A stretch of 64,000 nt of DNA from Peterkaempfera griseoplana (GCF_001418575.1 NZ_LIQR01000047.1:1-64000); one strand, 5' to 3'; shown: positions 35,986 to 45,199, counted from the stretch's first letter. The notes: a model not told the origin generated them from the sequence alone. Translations and numbers: made by a program.

Positions 35986-36750
35986 TCATCGCAAGTAGGA
36001 CGCACCGTTGAGATCGAGGATCGCCCCCGAGGACCAGGCCGCCTGAGGGGAGCTCAGGTACAGCACGGCGGCCGCGACCTCTTCCGGGGTGCCGACCCGT
36101 CCGAAGGGGCTCTGCGCGGCGAGGGCAGCGCCCTCGGGGCCTTCGAGCTTGGGCTGCTGGCGCTCGGTGCCCACGAACCCCGGGGCGACGGAGGTGACGG
36201 CGATGCGGTGCGGTGCCAGTGCGAGGGCCATCGATTGCCCGAAGGCGTGAAGGGCCGCCTTCGCCGCGCCGTACGCGGGGTAGTCGGGCTCACCGCGGAA
36301 GGCTCCACGCGACCCCACGTTGACGATGCTCCCGGGCGCTCCCCGCTCGATCAGGTGGCCGGCGACGCCGAAGGTGACGTTGGCTGCGCCCAGCAGGTCC
36401 ACGTCGATCATGCGCCGCCAGATCCGCTGCCAGTCCGCATAGGAGACCTCGCCGATCCGGTGAACGTTCTCCGGGCCCGGAGCCACGGCGGCATTGTTGA
36501 CCAGCACATCGATGCCACCGAGGCCGGCCACGGCAGCGGTCACCACGGCGCGAGCGGCCTCAGGATCACCCAGGTCGCCGTCGACCAGCACATGACCCGC
36601 ACCGGGCAGGGCCCGCAGCGTCTCCTCGGCCGAGGGGCGGGAGGAGGCGAAGTGCACCGCGACCTGATCGCCGTGATCGGCGAATGCGTGCGCGATCGCC
36701 CGGCCGATGCCGCGCGAGGCCCCGGTGACCAGTACTTTCCTCCGGCTCAT
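35986..36750 (-). CDS. SDR family oxidoreductase
   Basis: A 254-residue classical SDR: TGASRGIGRAIAHAFA (cofactor loop), VNNAAVAPG, active site YPAYGAAKAAL with Tyr and Lys, and a C-terminus LYLSSPQAAWSSGAILDLNG typical of FabG-like reductases. ATG 36750 overlaps the stop of the VOC gene (ATGA), so the two are translationally coupled. Control by the divergent GntR is likely. The substrate is unknown. Confidence 0.9.
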   Translation of the reverse strand: MSRRKVLVTGASRGIGRAIAHAFADHGDQVAVHFASSRPSAEETLRALPGAGHVLVDGDLGDPEAARAVVTAAVAGLGGIDVLVNNAAVAPGPENVHRIGEVSYADWQRIWRRMIDVDLLGAANVTFGVAGHLIERGAPGSIVNVGSRGAFRGEPDYPAYGAAKAALHAFGQSMALALAPHRIAVTSVAPGFVGTERQQPKLEGPEGAALAAQSPFGRVGTPEEVAAAVLYLSSPQAAWSSGAILDLNGASYLR

Positions 36751-37169
36751 CGGGCGAACACCTGCGACTCGTCGCGGAAGGACTTGAACTCCAGCGCATT
36801 GCCGGCGGGATCGCGGAAGAACATCGTCCACTGCTCCCCCGGCTGCCCGGGGAACCGCACGTAGGGCTCGACCAGGAACGACACGCCGCCGGCACGGACC
36901 CGCCCGGCGAGCTTGTGGAACGCCTCCGCAGCCAGCAGCAGCCCGAAGTGCGGAATCGGGACGTCGTGGTCGTCGACCTCACTGTTCCCGGCCGGAAGGA
37001 CCGGGTCAGGGACCAGGTGCGTCACCAACTGGTGGCCGTACAGATTCCAGTCGACCCAGTGATCGCTGGAGCGGCCTTCGGGGAGGCCCAGCAGCGTGCC
37101 GTAGAAGGCGCGTGCCGCGGACAGGTCGTCGACGGGAACGGCCAGATGAACCGCCGGTCGGATGCTCAC
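36747..37169 (-). CDS. VOC family protein (glyoxalase/dioxygenase fold)
   Basis: A 140-residue vicinal oxygen chelate protein. The N-terminal half opens PAVHLAVPVDDLSAARAFYG and the C-terminal half ends FFRDPAGNALEFKSF, the paired beta-alpha-beta modules that hold a metal through His and Glu residues. GTG 37169 is chosen because GAGGAG precedes it by 6 bp. It is the first gene of a two-gene operon with the SDR, divergent from GntR. Confidence 0.87.
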   Translation of the reverse strand: MSIRPAVHLAVPVDDLSAARAFYGTLLGLPEGRSSDHWVDWNLYGHQLVTHLVPDPVLPAGNSEVDDHDVPIPHFGLLLAAEAFHKLAGRVRAGGVSFLVEPYVRFPGQPGEQWTMFFRDPAGNALEFKSFRDESQVFAR

Positions 37170-37214
37170 GGAGAACTCCTCGCGCTCGATGACGAGCCCG
37201 ATGTTGCGCGACCG

Positions 37215-37240
37215 ATGTCCGAATGTCAACATTCAGACAT
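37215..37240. promoter_or_regulatory. GntR operator palindrome
   Basis: ATGTCCGAATGT (37215-37226) and ACATTCAGACAT (37229-37240) are inverted repeats with a 2-base centre and one mismatch. The right arm includes the first two bases of the GntR start codon, and the left arm is 45 bp from the VOC start. FadR-type GntR sites have this size. Confidence 0.8.
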
Positions 37241-37928
37241 GGAGTCGTCAGTTCTGCGCAAGGCGGACCGCCGCGGGCTCGCCGCCGAAGCGGCGGACCG
37301 CATCCGCGACGCCATCTTCGCCGGCGCGTTCGCGCCGGGCTCACCGCTGCGGGAGGTCGATCTCGCCGCCGACCTCGGCGTCAGCCGCGGCTCGGTCCGC
37401 GAAGGACTGGGACTGCTGGAACGCGAGGGACTCATCCGGACGGCATGGCACCGCGGCACCCGGGTCATCGACATCGCCCCGGTGGACATCGAGGAGGTCT
37501 ACTCTCTGCGTGCCGCGCTGGACCGACTCGCCTCCCTCACCGCTCACCGCAACGCGGGCGACCAGCAGCTCGCCGACCTGGACCGGCTCGTGACCGATAT
37601 GGAGGCAGCCCTCGACCGGGGCGCGGGAGGCGCCGAACTCGTGGCCCTGGACATGGCGTTCCACAGTGCCGTGTACACCGCTGCGGGCAACACCAGGCTG
37701 ACGACCGCATGGCACGCCATCCGTTCCCAGGTTCACCTCTTCCAGCTGCGGCGCGTCGAGCTCGCCCTCGACCACTACCGCAAGCGGGTCGTGGCGGAAC
37801 ACCGGCAACTTGCCGAGCTGATCCGCGACGGCGAACCCGCGACGCTCGCCCAAGCCGCCGAAAGCCACGTGCACAGCGCCCGCCGCGGGCTGCTGGCTGA
37901 TCTCCCCCTGCCCGAAGGCGAGTTGTAG
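37239..37928 (+). CDS. GntR family transcriptional regulator (FadR/FCD subfamily)
   Basis: A 229-residue regulator. The winged helix reads REVDLAADLGVSRGSVREGL followed by GLLEREGLIRTAWHRGTRV. The FCD domain shows the metal-binding positions D-x-x-x-H (LDMAFHSAVY), EHRQLAELI and AAESHVHSARR. FCD regulators usually bind an organic acid with a metal. No ribosome-binding site precedes the ATG and the operator overlaps it, so the mRNA may be leaderless. Predicted target: itself and the divergent VOC-SDR operon. Confidence 0.9.
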   Translation: MESSVLRKADRRGLAAEAADRIRDAIFAGAFAPGSPLREVDLAADLGVSRGSVREGLGLLEREGLIRTAWHRGTRVIDIAPVDIEEVYSLRAALDRLASLTAHRNAGDQQLADLDRLVTDMEAALDRGAGGAELVALDMAFHSAVYTAAGNTRLTTAWHAIRSQVHLFQLRRVELALDHYRKRVVAEHRQLAELIRDGEPATLAQAAESHVHSARRGLLADLPLPEGEL

Positions 37929-38452
37929 CCGGCCACCGGAGCGTCGGCGACCCCTGCGGCGGCAAGGCGAAGAACCCGTGACCTTCGCCGGATCCTCTCG
38001 ACGGCCGGTGGGCTCCGTTCCGGAAGGGCCTGCGCCGGGGCAGCGCGTCAAGCCACCGCCTACCGGGGGCGCTGCAGGTCCGGACGCTGACCTGTGTCAG
38101 CGCCCGCAGTACTGGTCCGCCGAAGAGCAGCTCGACGTGATCGCCGCTCTGCAGCCGGAAGCCCTCCCAGCAGTGGGGGTTCTTCGAGACGGTGCCCGCG
38201 GCCGCCCGGCAGCGCGGGCCGGCCTGACTGGCGCACAGCCGCAAGGTGGAGACCGGCCTGCTTCCCTCGGCCGACAGCCCCGAGTCCGCCCTGCCGATCC
38301 CTGCCTCGCGGAGGATCAGGAAGGACGGAGCCCGCGCTCTCCGGACCCGTGGAACCCGGCGGTTCCGTGGCGAGATGCGGCGGCCTGCTCGCAACCCGTA
38401 CCGGGGGAACGGTTGGACCGCTCAGCGATCGCGCCCCGCCGACGAATCCGGG
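37929..38452. other. no recognisable gene
   Basis: Stretch between the GntR stop and the truncated TetR. A minus-strand frame around 38070-38250 reads CWEGFRLQSGDHVELLFGG, which looks partly protein-like, but frames break on both sides and I cannot assign it. It is probably decayed. Confidence 0.4.
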
Positions 38453-38879
38453 TCAGCAAAGGGCCGTGGATGCCTGCACGTCGGCGAGTGTCCGTCGCGC
38501 GATCTCGCTGAAGTCGTCGTCACCGGTCGTCCGGCTCCAGTGGTCGAAGGCGATCGTCGAGGCGAGCGCGCCGAGTTCCGATGCCACGCGAGCGGTCAGG
38601 TCGGGCACGCCCCGCCGTTTGAGCGCCTCGGCCATGGACGCGATGAGGGCCAGGTTCTTCAGCGCTTCGCGTTCTCGCAGTTCGGGGTGGGCGGCGATCA
38701 CCGCCTGCCTGCGGGCAATGAATTCACGGCGGGCGGGTGTGAAGACCTTCCGGCCGAGCGCGTCCAGCGCGTGAGCGACCGCCTCCAGCGGGGCGGCGGT
38801 TTCCGGCGCTGCCGCGATCGCCTCGACGAGCAGGCCGTTCGTCGTGTCGCCGCCGAAGAGCACTTCCCTCTTGTCTGAC
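38453..38879 (-). pseudogene. TetR regulator lacking its DNA-binding domain
   Basis: The frame begins SDKREVLFGGDTTNGLLVEA and continues through FTPARREFIARRQAVIAAHP, ELREREALKNLALIASMAEA and FSEIARRTLADVQAS. This is the C-terminal ligand domain of a TetR regulator starting right after the usual 'F-P-S-K-E' helix. The helix-turn-helix is missing. The break, near 38880, is also the break of a hemerythrin fragment on the other strand, so a deletion joined two genes here. Confidence 0.7.
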
Positions 38880-39027
38880 GGTGATGGCGATGCTGCGCGA
38901 CCACATCCTCAAGGAACAGGACGGCGTCTTCCCGGCCGCGCTCGCCAACCTCGACACCGAGGAGTGGGAAGCGGTCGAGAAGGTGCGGGCAGAGGCAGGC
39001 ACTGCCCTGTCCCGGCCTTCTGCCTGA
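38880..39027 (+). pseudogene. hemerythrin-domain protein, C-terminal fragment
   Basis: The frame reads LRDHILKEQDGVFPAALANL then DTEEWEAVEKVRAEAGTALS and a stop at 39025. H-x-x-x-E-x-x-x-x-F-P is the last metal-binding segment of HHE hemerythrin proteins. Everything before it is missing. Its 5' edge coincides with the 5' edge of the truncated TetR. Confidence 0.65.
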
Positions 39028-39335
39028 TCGTTCACTCACGGCTCATGGTGGCGGACCAGCTGCTTCGCGCGGCTGGTCCGCAGGTCATCTCCCGGCCGGC
39101 CCGGCCTGACCTCATGGCACCTTGACGGCCCGGCTCCGCGAGTCCCGGAGTAGCCGTTCCAGCACACCGGTGATCCCACAGCCATTGGCCTGCGTGATCC
39201 CTGGGTGTACGTCGGTCGTGGAGCCGTGTGCGGCCATAGGCGCTGGGGCGGCGTCACGCCCGCGCTGGGCACCGCGGGCCGGCTCCCGGCTGCCCGGGTG
39301 CGGCTGTTCGCCGGCCCCCGTCCATCGCTGCCGGG
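39028..39335. other. no recognisable gene
   Basis: Intergenic stretch downstream of the response-regulator gene. No conserved reading, repeat or clear hairpin was seen. Confidence 0.5.
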
Positions 39336-40037
39336 TCAGGGTCGTGAGGTACCAGGCTGGGTGCCGCCCAAGGTCTGGGTGGCGATGACAGCGGCCTGAA
39401 CGCGGCGCTCCACGCCCAGCTTGGCCAGCAGACGGGAGATGTGGTTCTTGATGGTCTTCTCCGCCAGGTACAGCCGCTTGCCGATCTCCCGGTTGGTCAG
39501 GCCCTCGCCGATCAGGCCGAGGATCTCCCGCTCGCGGTCGGTGAGGCCGGCCAGCATGTCCGGCTGCTGCTCCTTGGCGTTCTCGCCGCGCAGCCGAGCC
39601 ATCAGGCGGGTGGTGGCGCCCGGGTCCAGCGTGGACTGGCCGGAGGCGACCGTGCGCACCGCCGTGACCAGGTCGGTGCCAGTGATCTGCTTCAGGACGT
39701 AACCGGCGGCACCGGCCATGATCGCGTCGAGCAGGGCCTCCTCGTCGTCGAACGAGGTCAGCATCAGGCAGGCCAGATCCGGCATCCGCGAGCGCAGCTC
39801 GCGGCAGACGCTGACCCCGTCCCCGTCCGGCAGTCGCATGTCGAGCACCGCGACCTGGGGCCGCAGGGCCGGCACCCTGGCCAGCGCCTGCTCCGCGGTG
39901 CCGGCCTCGCCCACCACGGTCAGGTCCGGTTCCGTCTCGAGGAGATCGCGCACGCCGCGCCGTACGACCTCGTGGTCGTCCAGCAGGAACACCCGCACCG
40001 GAACCTGCCCGCCGATTCCGGCCGTGCCCTCTGTCAT
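39336..40037 (-). CDS. NarL/LuxR-type response regulator, DevR-like
   Basis: A 233-residue two-component regulator. The receiver domain (about 14-130) has the acidic pair in LLDDHEV (Asp20, Asp21), phospho-acceptor Asp66 in [11 protein letters not shown], the switch Ser in LTSFDD and Lys in GYVLKQ. The LuxR helix-turn-helix (about 160-215) reads [20 protein letters not shown] then [20 protein letters not shown]. The sequence is close to the DevR/DosR type. The likely partner is the GAF kinase at 45825. The 18-bp dyads in this island are its candidate sites. Confidence 0.92.
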   Translation of the reverse strand: MTEGTAGIGGQVPVRVFLLDDHEVVRRGVRDLLETEPDLTVVGEAGTAEQALARVPALRPQVAVLDMRLPDGDGVSVCRELRSRMPDLACLMLTSFDDEEALLDAIMAGAAGYVLKQITGTDLVTAVRTVASGQSTLDPGATTRLMARLRGENAKEQQPDMLAGLTDREREILGLIGEGLTNREIGKRLYLAEKTIKNHISRLLAKLGVERRVQAAVIATQTLGGTQPGTSRP

Positions 40038-40185
40038 CCCGTCCTCCGTCAGCGTGGACCGTGTCCCCGGCGCGGCCGTTGCGGCTTCGCCGTTCGGCCG
40101 CCCGCGCCATCACATCACACCTCCGGCTCCCCGGGTCCGGGTGCACCGGGCAGCAGCATCCCGAAGGCCGGGTGGACCCGCAGGG

Positions 40186-40203
40186 CAGGGACGGTCGGCC
40201 CTG
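40186..40203. promoter_or_regulatory. 18-bp dyad CAGGGAC-N4-GGCCCTG before the USP gene
   Basis: CAGGGACGGTCGGCCCTG, a near-palindrome, lies about 107 bp upstream of the universal stress protein start. Closely similar elements occur at 45479, 48424 and 48578, and an N6 form at 45364. Confidence 0.6.
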
Positions 40204-40310
40204 TGCGGGGCCGCAGCGTGTGCGGTGCACTGGTCCGGCCCGCCGCCCGCACGGCGGCGGACGCTGGGGCGTACCGGCCCCCGGAGACAGGACAGAGGGA
40301 GCGCAGACAG

Positions 40311-41159
40311 GTGCAGAGTGTCGTGGCGGCGGTCGACGGATCGCAGTCGAGCCGGCGGGCCCTGGAGTGGGCGGCGGACGAGGCGGAGCGGCGCGGGTCG
40401 GCGTTGAAGCTGGTGTATGCGTCGCTGTGGGAGCGCTACGAGTGCGACGAGGAGGAGAAGGAGGAGAACGACGACTTCGCGCGAGGCCGCGATGCGGCGC
40501 GCCGGATGTTGGCCGGGGAGGCGGCCCGCGCGCGGCGGAGGTGCCCGGGGTTGGAGGTCACCACCGAGGTGATCCCCGGGGAGACCGTGCCGGCGCTCCT
40601 GCACGCAGGCCGGGAGGCGGGGCTGCTGGTCCTCGGCTCCCGCGGCCACGGCGGTTTCCAGAACCTGCTGCTGGGGTCGGTGAGCCTGGGGGTGGCTGCC
40701 CGGGCGGACTTCCCCGTCGTGGTCGTCCACGCCACCGAGCCTGCCCCCGCACGCGGCAAGGTCGTCCTGGGAAGCGGCACGCACCAGCCAGGGCCGGCCG
40801 CTGACTTCGCGCGAGAGCAGGCCGCCCGACGTAAGGCGGAACTGGAGGTCGTCCACGCCTGGGAGCCGCAGGTGGACATGTCCGGCTTCTCCGTGACGCT
40901 GGACACCGGTTCCGCCCAGGAGCAGGCCCGGTCGCTGGTCGCGGTGGTCACCGCAGCGCTGGAGCAGCCGGGCCCCGACGTGAAGGTGCACGGGCAGGTG
41001 CCGGCGGGCAGCGCAGCGGCTGCGCTGGTCCGCGCCTCGGCCGACGCCGACCTGCTCGTCGTCGGCTCCCGCAAGCGGCACGGCCACCTCGGCCCGGTCA
41101 CCCATGCCGTCCTGCACCACGCCGCCTGCCCGGTGGCCCTCATTCCCACCAGCGCCTGA
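40311..41159 (+). CDS. universal stress protein, tandem UspA domains
   Basis: A 282-residue protein with two UspA domains. The first (about 1-142) opens VVAAVDGSQSSRRALEWAAD and has a complete ATP-binding motif GSRGHGGFQNLLLGSVS. The second (about 147-282) ends GSRKRHGHLGPVTHAVLHHA, a less regular motif. Tandem USPs of this kind are typical DevR-regulon members in actinobacteria. GTG 40311 starts the first domain directly. It begins an operon with the ABC exporter 41 bp downstream. Confidence 0.9.
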   Translation: MQSVVAAVDGSQSSRRALEWAADEAERRGSALKLVYASLWERYECDEEEKEENDDFARGRDAARRMLAGEAARARRRCPGLEVTTEVIPGETVPALLHAGREAGLLVLGSRGHGGFQNLLLGSVSLGVAARADFPVVVVHATEPAPARGKVVLGSGTHQPGPAADFAREQAARRKAELEVVHAWEPQVDMSGFSVTLDTGSAQEQARSLVAVVTAALEQPGPDVKVHGQVPAGSAAAALVRASADADLLVVGSRKRHGHLGPVTHAVLHHAACPVALIPTSA

Positions 41160-41200
41160 CACAGCGCAACCACCCGCCCTCTGCCCCGGGAGGCAGCCGA

Positions 41201-42166
41201 ATGCACCCCGCCGCGCCGGCCATCGAGCTACGCGCCTTCACCAAGACCTACGGCCGCGCCACCGGCGTCGACCGCCTCACCGTCACCGTGGAAACCGGCG
41301 AGGTCTTCGGCTTCCTCGGCCCCAACGGTGCGGGCAAGACCACCACCCTGCGTACCCTGACCGGGCTGCTGCGCCCCACCAGCGGCCAGGTGCGTGTCCT
41401 GGGCCTCGACCCGGTCGCGGACCACCGCCGCCTCGCGCCGCGCCTGGGCTACCTGCCCGGCGAACTGCGCCTGTACCCGGAGCTGACCGGCAGTCAGACC
41501 CTGGGCCTGCTCGGCGACCTGCAGGGCGTACCCACCCCGCGCCGCGCCGAGCTGTGCGAGCGCCTGGCCCTGTCGGCGGCCGACCTGGCCCGACCGGTAC
41601 GGGAGTACTCCCGGGGCATGAAGCAGAAGATCGGCCTGGTCCAGGCCCTGCAGCACGATCCGGAGCTGGTGGTCCTCGACGAGCCCTCCGAAGGGCTCGA
41701 CCCCCTGGTGCAGGAGACGTTCTTCGCCCTGTTGAAGGAGACTGCGGCGGCCGGGCGCACCGTCCTGCTCTCCAGCCACGTGCTGCCCGAGGTCCAGCGT
41801 GCCTGCGGCCGCGTGGCCATCGTCCGGTCCGGGCGGCTGGTCACAGTACAGACCGTGGCGGCGCTGCGCGAGGCGCGGGCCCGCCGGGTGCGTCTGGTGC
41901 TGGAGGACGGGCACGGCCCGCGGCCGCTGGGCGCCGCCGAAGCCTGGTCCCCGGCGTGGAACCGCGGCGAGGTGCGGCTGCTCATCCCACCGGAGGACTT
42001 GGTGTCCGCGCTGCGGGAGCTGCTCGCGGCCCTGCCGGTCACGGACCTCACGGTGGAGGAGGCGGGCTTGGAGGAGGCCTTCCTCGACCTGTACCGGGCC
42101 GGGGAAGCCGGCCCGGGGACGACGAACCGGACGATGCCCGGAACGAAGACGGAGGCCCAGCTGTGA
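41201..42166 (+). CDS. ABC transporter ATP-binding protein (ABC-2 exporter type)
   Basis: A 321-residue ATPase with Walker A GPNGAGKTTTL, signature YSRGMKQKIGL, Walker B LVVLDEPSEGLDP and the H-loop LLSSHVLPE. The C-terminal extension (about 220-321) is that of DrrA/CcmA-like exporters. It energises the permease encoded next, whose GTG overlaps this stop codon (GTGA). The substrate is unknown. Confidence 0.92.
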   Translation: MHPAAPAIELRAFTKTYGRATGVDRLTVTVETGEVFGFLGPNGAGKTTTLRTLTGLLRPTSGQVRVLGLDPVADHRRLAPRLGYLPGELRLYPELTGSQTLGLLGDLQGVPTPRRAELCERLALSAADLARPVREYSRGMKQKIGLVQALQHDPELVVLDEPSEGLDPLVQETFFALLKETAAAGRTVLLSSHVLPEVQRACGRVAIVRSGRLVTVQTVAALREARARRVRLVLEDGHGPRPLGAAEAWSPAWNRGEVRLLIPPEDLVSALRELLAALPVTDLTVEEAGLEEAFLDLYRAGEAGPGTTNRTMPGTKTEAQL

Positions 42167-42984
42167 GAAGCCGTTTCCCGTTGTTCTGGCTGGCGCTGCA
42201 CCGTCGGCGCCGCATGCTGGCCTACCTGGCGGCCGGAATGGTGCTGTTCGAAACGCTCATGGTGGTGGTCTCACGGGCCGTCCCGCCCGCCCAGCTGCTC
42301 GGCGGCGAGGTCAACGCCGCCCCGGGTGCGTTCCAGGCGTTCTCCGGCTCCACCGGCGATGTCAGCCTGGCCAGTTACCCGGGCCTGCTCGGCGCGGGGC
42401 TGGTGCACCCGCTGTGGATCGCCCTGCAGCTGACCGCCATCGGCTCGCTGGCCGCGGCCGCGGTCGCCGCCGACCTGGAGTCCGGCACCATCGAGCTGCT
42501 GATCACCCGTCCCATCAGCCGAGCCCGGCTGCTGGCCGAACGCGGCGCCGCGATCGTTGCCGCAAGCGTGCTGCTCAACGCCGCTGCGACGGTGACCCTG
42601 GCCGTCGGCATCGCCGCCTCCCCGACGCTGCACCGGGCCGTCTCCCTTAGTGGGGTGGTCGCCGCCGGACTGCTTGGCTGCTGCCTCACCCTCTGCCTGA
42701 CCGGCCCAGCCTTGGCGGTCTCGGCCGCGGGCCGCCGGCGGGCCCAGGTGCTCGGGGCGACCATCGCCTTCGGCGCGGTCGGCTTCGCCCTCAACTTCAT
42801 CGCCATGGCCTGGAGCAAGGCCAGGCCGCTGCGCTACCTCAGCCCCTTCCACTACTACACCCCGGGCGACGCCCTCGCCCACGCCCACCTCCCCTGGGCC
42901 TCCGCCGCCGTCCTGCTCGCCGTCGGCATGGCCGGCGTCGTGGCGGCGTTCCCTCTGCTCAACCACCGCGACCTGGCGCCCTGA
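42163..42984 (+). CDS. ABC-2 type transporter permease
   Basis: A 273-residue membrane protein with about six helices. The motif ESGTIELLITRPISRARLLA after the second helix is the hallmark of ABC-2 permeases. The GTG start overlaps the ATPase stop by four bases, so the two subunits are coupled. It completes the USP-ATPase-permease operon, suggesting export in the stress state controlled by the island. Confidence 0.9.
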   Translation: MRSRFPLFWLALHRRRRMLAYLAAGMVLFETLMVVVSRAVPPAQLLGGEVNAAPGAFQAFSGSTGDVSLASYPGLLGAGLVHPLWIALQLTAIGSLAAAAVAADLESGTIELLITRPISRARLLAERGAAIVAASVLLNAAATVTLAVGIAASPTLHRAVSLSGVVAAGLLGCCLTLCLTGPALAVSAAGRRRAQVLGATIAFGAVGFALNFIAMAWSKARPLRYLSPFHYYTPGDALAHAHLPWASAAVLLAVGMAGVVAAFPLLNHRDLAP

Positions 42985-43356
42985 CGCCCTCCGCTGCGCT
43001 GTCCGTGCCGGGCGTGAGATGAAGCCGTACCCGGCGTCCTCTCGCGCCCGGGCGACGAGGTGGATGCACACGGGCCAAGCGCACAGGAAACGTCGTCGCA
43101 CGGGGCGTGGGCAGCCGTGCCGGCACCGGCGTCGACGCCGGCAGGCACTGAGGCGGCGCCGGACGAGCGCAGACAAGATCGCGCGGGACGGCGTACAGGT
43201 GGCCGGCAGCGCCCGGGTCGGGAGGGGGCGGTGAGCAGCCTGCACGGTGCACTGCCCGCTGCAGCGCCCGGGTCCGCCGTTTCGGCAAGGCCACCACGCG
43301 CGGCGACTCCGTCGCCCTCCGCGACGCGGGGAGCGGCAGGGTGGGGCAGGCCGGCA

Positions 43357-43438
43357 CGGCCGCTTGAGCAGCCGCGGGTGATCGGCGGTCTGCCGGTCGA
43401 AGCCAGCTCCTCCCTGACTGCGGCTGCTCAAGCGGCCG
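43357..43438. repeat. 19-bp perfect inverted repeat
   Basis: The arms are 43357-43375 and 43420-43438 (core GCTTGAGCAGC versus GCTGCTCAAGC) with a 44-base loop. No adjoining gene explains it. It could be the ends of a small element or a long hairpin. Confidence 0.8.
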
Positions 43439-43699
43439 GCCGCTGCATCGGGGCGGCGTAAGCGCGGCCTCCCGCGGCGGCCCTCACCGGGTGCTGCGCA
43501 GCGGGGTCGGGGTGGCATCGGCATCCTGCGGCCGGCCTGCCGGTAGGCACAGGTGCACTGAGCGAGCAGGACCTCGCGGTGGCCGTGCACCAGCACCTGC
43601 CCGGACCGCTCCAAGAGCCTCCCCCGTAGGCGATCACGGCGACGCGTTCGCAGTCCACGGCCCCGCCTTCCCGGCGCGCGCTTGGGGCCTCGTCACCGC

Positions 43700-43980
43700 G
43701 AGACCCTCCGCCTGTGCCGGCCCCTGCAGTTCCTGCACCAAGCCGGCCGCATCCACGAGCCTTTGCAGTGCTGGATCAGGTCGTGGACGACCGGGAGCGC
43801 CTGCTGGGAGTCCCCACCGCGACACGGGGAACGCCCTGGTGATACTGGCCCTCTGCGACGGATGGGCCGGCCGCACAGCGAGGGCATCGCCCTGCTGGAA
43901 GGTCATCACCGACCGCTGGCGGCTGCTGCCCACCGCAGAGACGGAGACGGCGCAGTCGGCAGCCCTGCCGTGTCAGTAAG
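43700..43980 (+). pseudogene. possible remnant of an ATP-binding (RsbW-like) protein
   Basis: Adjacent frames give NALVILALCDGWAGRT, then SEGIALLEG, then ITDRWRLLPTAETE. This order resembles the C-terminal G-box region of RsbW-like ATPases (G-R-G-x-A-L-L-E-x-x-x-D-R-W). The reading needs two frameshifts, so it is tentative. Confidence 0.3.
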
Positions 43981-44112
43981 GGTCTTCAGCGTTGCTGCTC
44001 CGGGGTGAGGACTGCCTGGATCGTCAGCGTGAGCTGATCCGGGCTGCATGGGGTCTTGTCACTCCGGAGCTCCTTGGTGAAGGGCGGGCGGAGCACAGGC
44101 CGCCGCTGCCCG

Positions 44113-44142
44113 GACCCGACCCGACCCGACCCGACCCGACCC
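44113..44142. repeat. pentanucleotide tandem repeat (GACCC)6
   Basis: Six perfect copies of GACCC lie in a noncoding region downstream of the aquaporin gene. It is a simple sequence repeat prone to slippage. Confidence 0.95.
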
Positions 44143-44347
44143 GCGACATGTTCCGCCCAAGGTATGCGTGACGAAACCGTCGCTCCGCAGGTGTGCAGAG
44201 GTCGGTATCCGTGTGGGCAGTGCGGTCGCGGTCGGCGGCCGACGCGGTAGAGGGTGTGGGACCTTCTCCGCCCGTGAGGCGTCAGCAGGTGCCTCGACGG
44301 TGGACGAGAGCTGTGGCAGGCCCGTGCGGTCAGTGGTGTCCGGCCGT

Positions 44348-45154
44348 TCAGTTGTCCGAAGTCGCGGGCTGTGTCCGGCGGTTCGCCGTTCGGCGGGGAA
44401 GGTCGAGGGCAAGGACGCCCTGGGCAGCGACAGCAGCTTGTGGGGCCGGGGCGCCACGCAGGATCCAGGCGAGGGGTACGGCCAGCAGTGCCCCGGCCAC
44501 CGGGCCGACCAGGTAGATCCACACCTGGCCGAGGTGCCCGTCGACCAGCGCGGGGGCGAGGCTACGGGCGGGATTCATCGAGGCTCCGCTCAGCGGTCCG
44601 GCCCACAGGCCGGCCAGCGCTACGTAGCCACCGACGGCGATGGCCGCGTTGTGGCCGACATTGCGTGCGCCGCTGACGGTTCCGAGGACCACGGTGACCA
44701 GGCCCAGCGTCAGGATCGTCTCGGTGATCAGGGCCGTGACGCTTCCCACGGACGTGTCTGGTGCGCTGATGCCCAGGTGGGCGGTACGGCCGAAGAGCGC
44801 GCGCAGCACCGCGGCGGCGGCCAGCGCGCCGGTGAGCTGGGCGAGTACGTACCCGGGCACTCGCGGCCAGGGAAAGTCGCGGCGCGCGGCGAAGGCGAGG
44901 GTCACCGCCGGATTCAGGTGGGCGCCGGAGGTCTCGCCAAGGGTGTAGATCAAGGCGAGGACCATGATGCCCGGCGCGATGACCTGCGCACTGCGTCCGA
45001 CATGCCCCCCGGAGAGGGCATCGGCCACCGGGGCGCCGGCAGCGACCAGTACCAGGAAGAACGTGCCCACGCCCTCACCTGCGAGCCTGCGCCATCCGCG
45101 GTGGCTGCTTCCGGCGGCCGACTGCGGCGGCCACGGCGGGGTCTTGGCGATCAC
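44348..45154 (-). CDS. aquaporin family (MIP) channel
   Basis: A 268-residue channel with six helices and both half-helix motifs: HLNPAVTLAF near residue 82 and SMNPARSLAPAL near 198, with GEGVGTFFLVLV opening helix 1. It passes water, glycerol or small neutral solutes; selectivity is unclear. GTG 45154 is the conventional start. The frame continues upstream without a stop into an ornithine carbamoyltransferase remnant with its own GTG at 45343, so a fusion protein with 63 extra residues is possible. It lies between the two halves of the two-component system. Confidence 0.85.
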   Translation of the reverse strand: MIAKTPPWPPQSAAGSSHRGWRRLAGEGVGTFFLVLVAAGAPVADALSGGHVGRSAQVIAPGIMVLALIYTLGETSGAHLNPAVTLAFAARRDFPWPRVPGYVLAQLTGALAAAAVLRALFGRTAHLGISAPDTSVGSVTALITETILTLGLVTVVLGTVSGARNVGHNAAIAVGGYVALAGLWAGPLSGASMNPARSLAPALVDGHLGQVWIYLVGPVAGALLAVPLAWILRGAPAPQAAVAAQGVLALDLPRRTANRRTQPATSDN

Positions 45155-45199
45155 CGTGCGCTCTTCTCGCGTCGCTTCTGTCGAGCTACCGGATGCTGT

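Larger units (their letters stand above)
42985..44347. other. 1.36-kb stretch without an intact gene
   Basis: Downstream of the ABC operon and downstream of the convergent aquaporin gene. It contains a 19-bp inverted repeat (43357-43438), a possible decayed ATPase-domain gene (about 43700-43980) and a pentanucleotide repeat (44113-44142). Other open frames look compositional. Confidence 0.6.
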
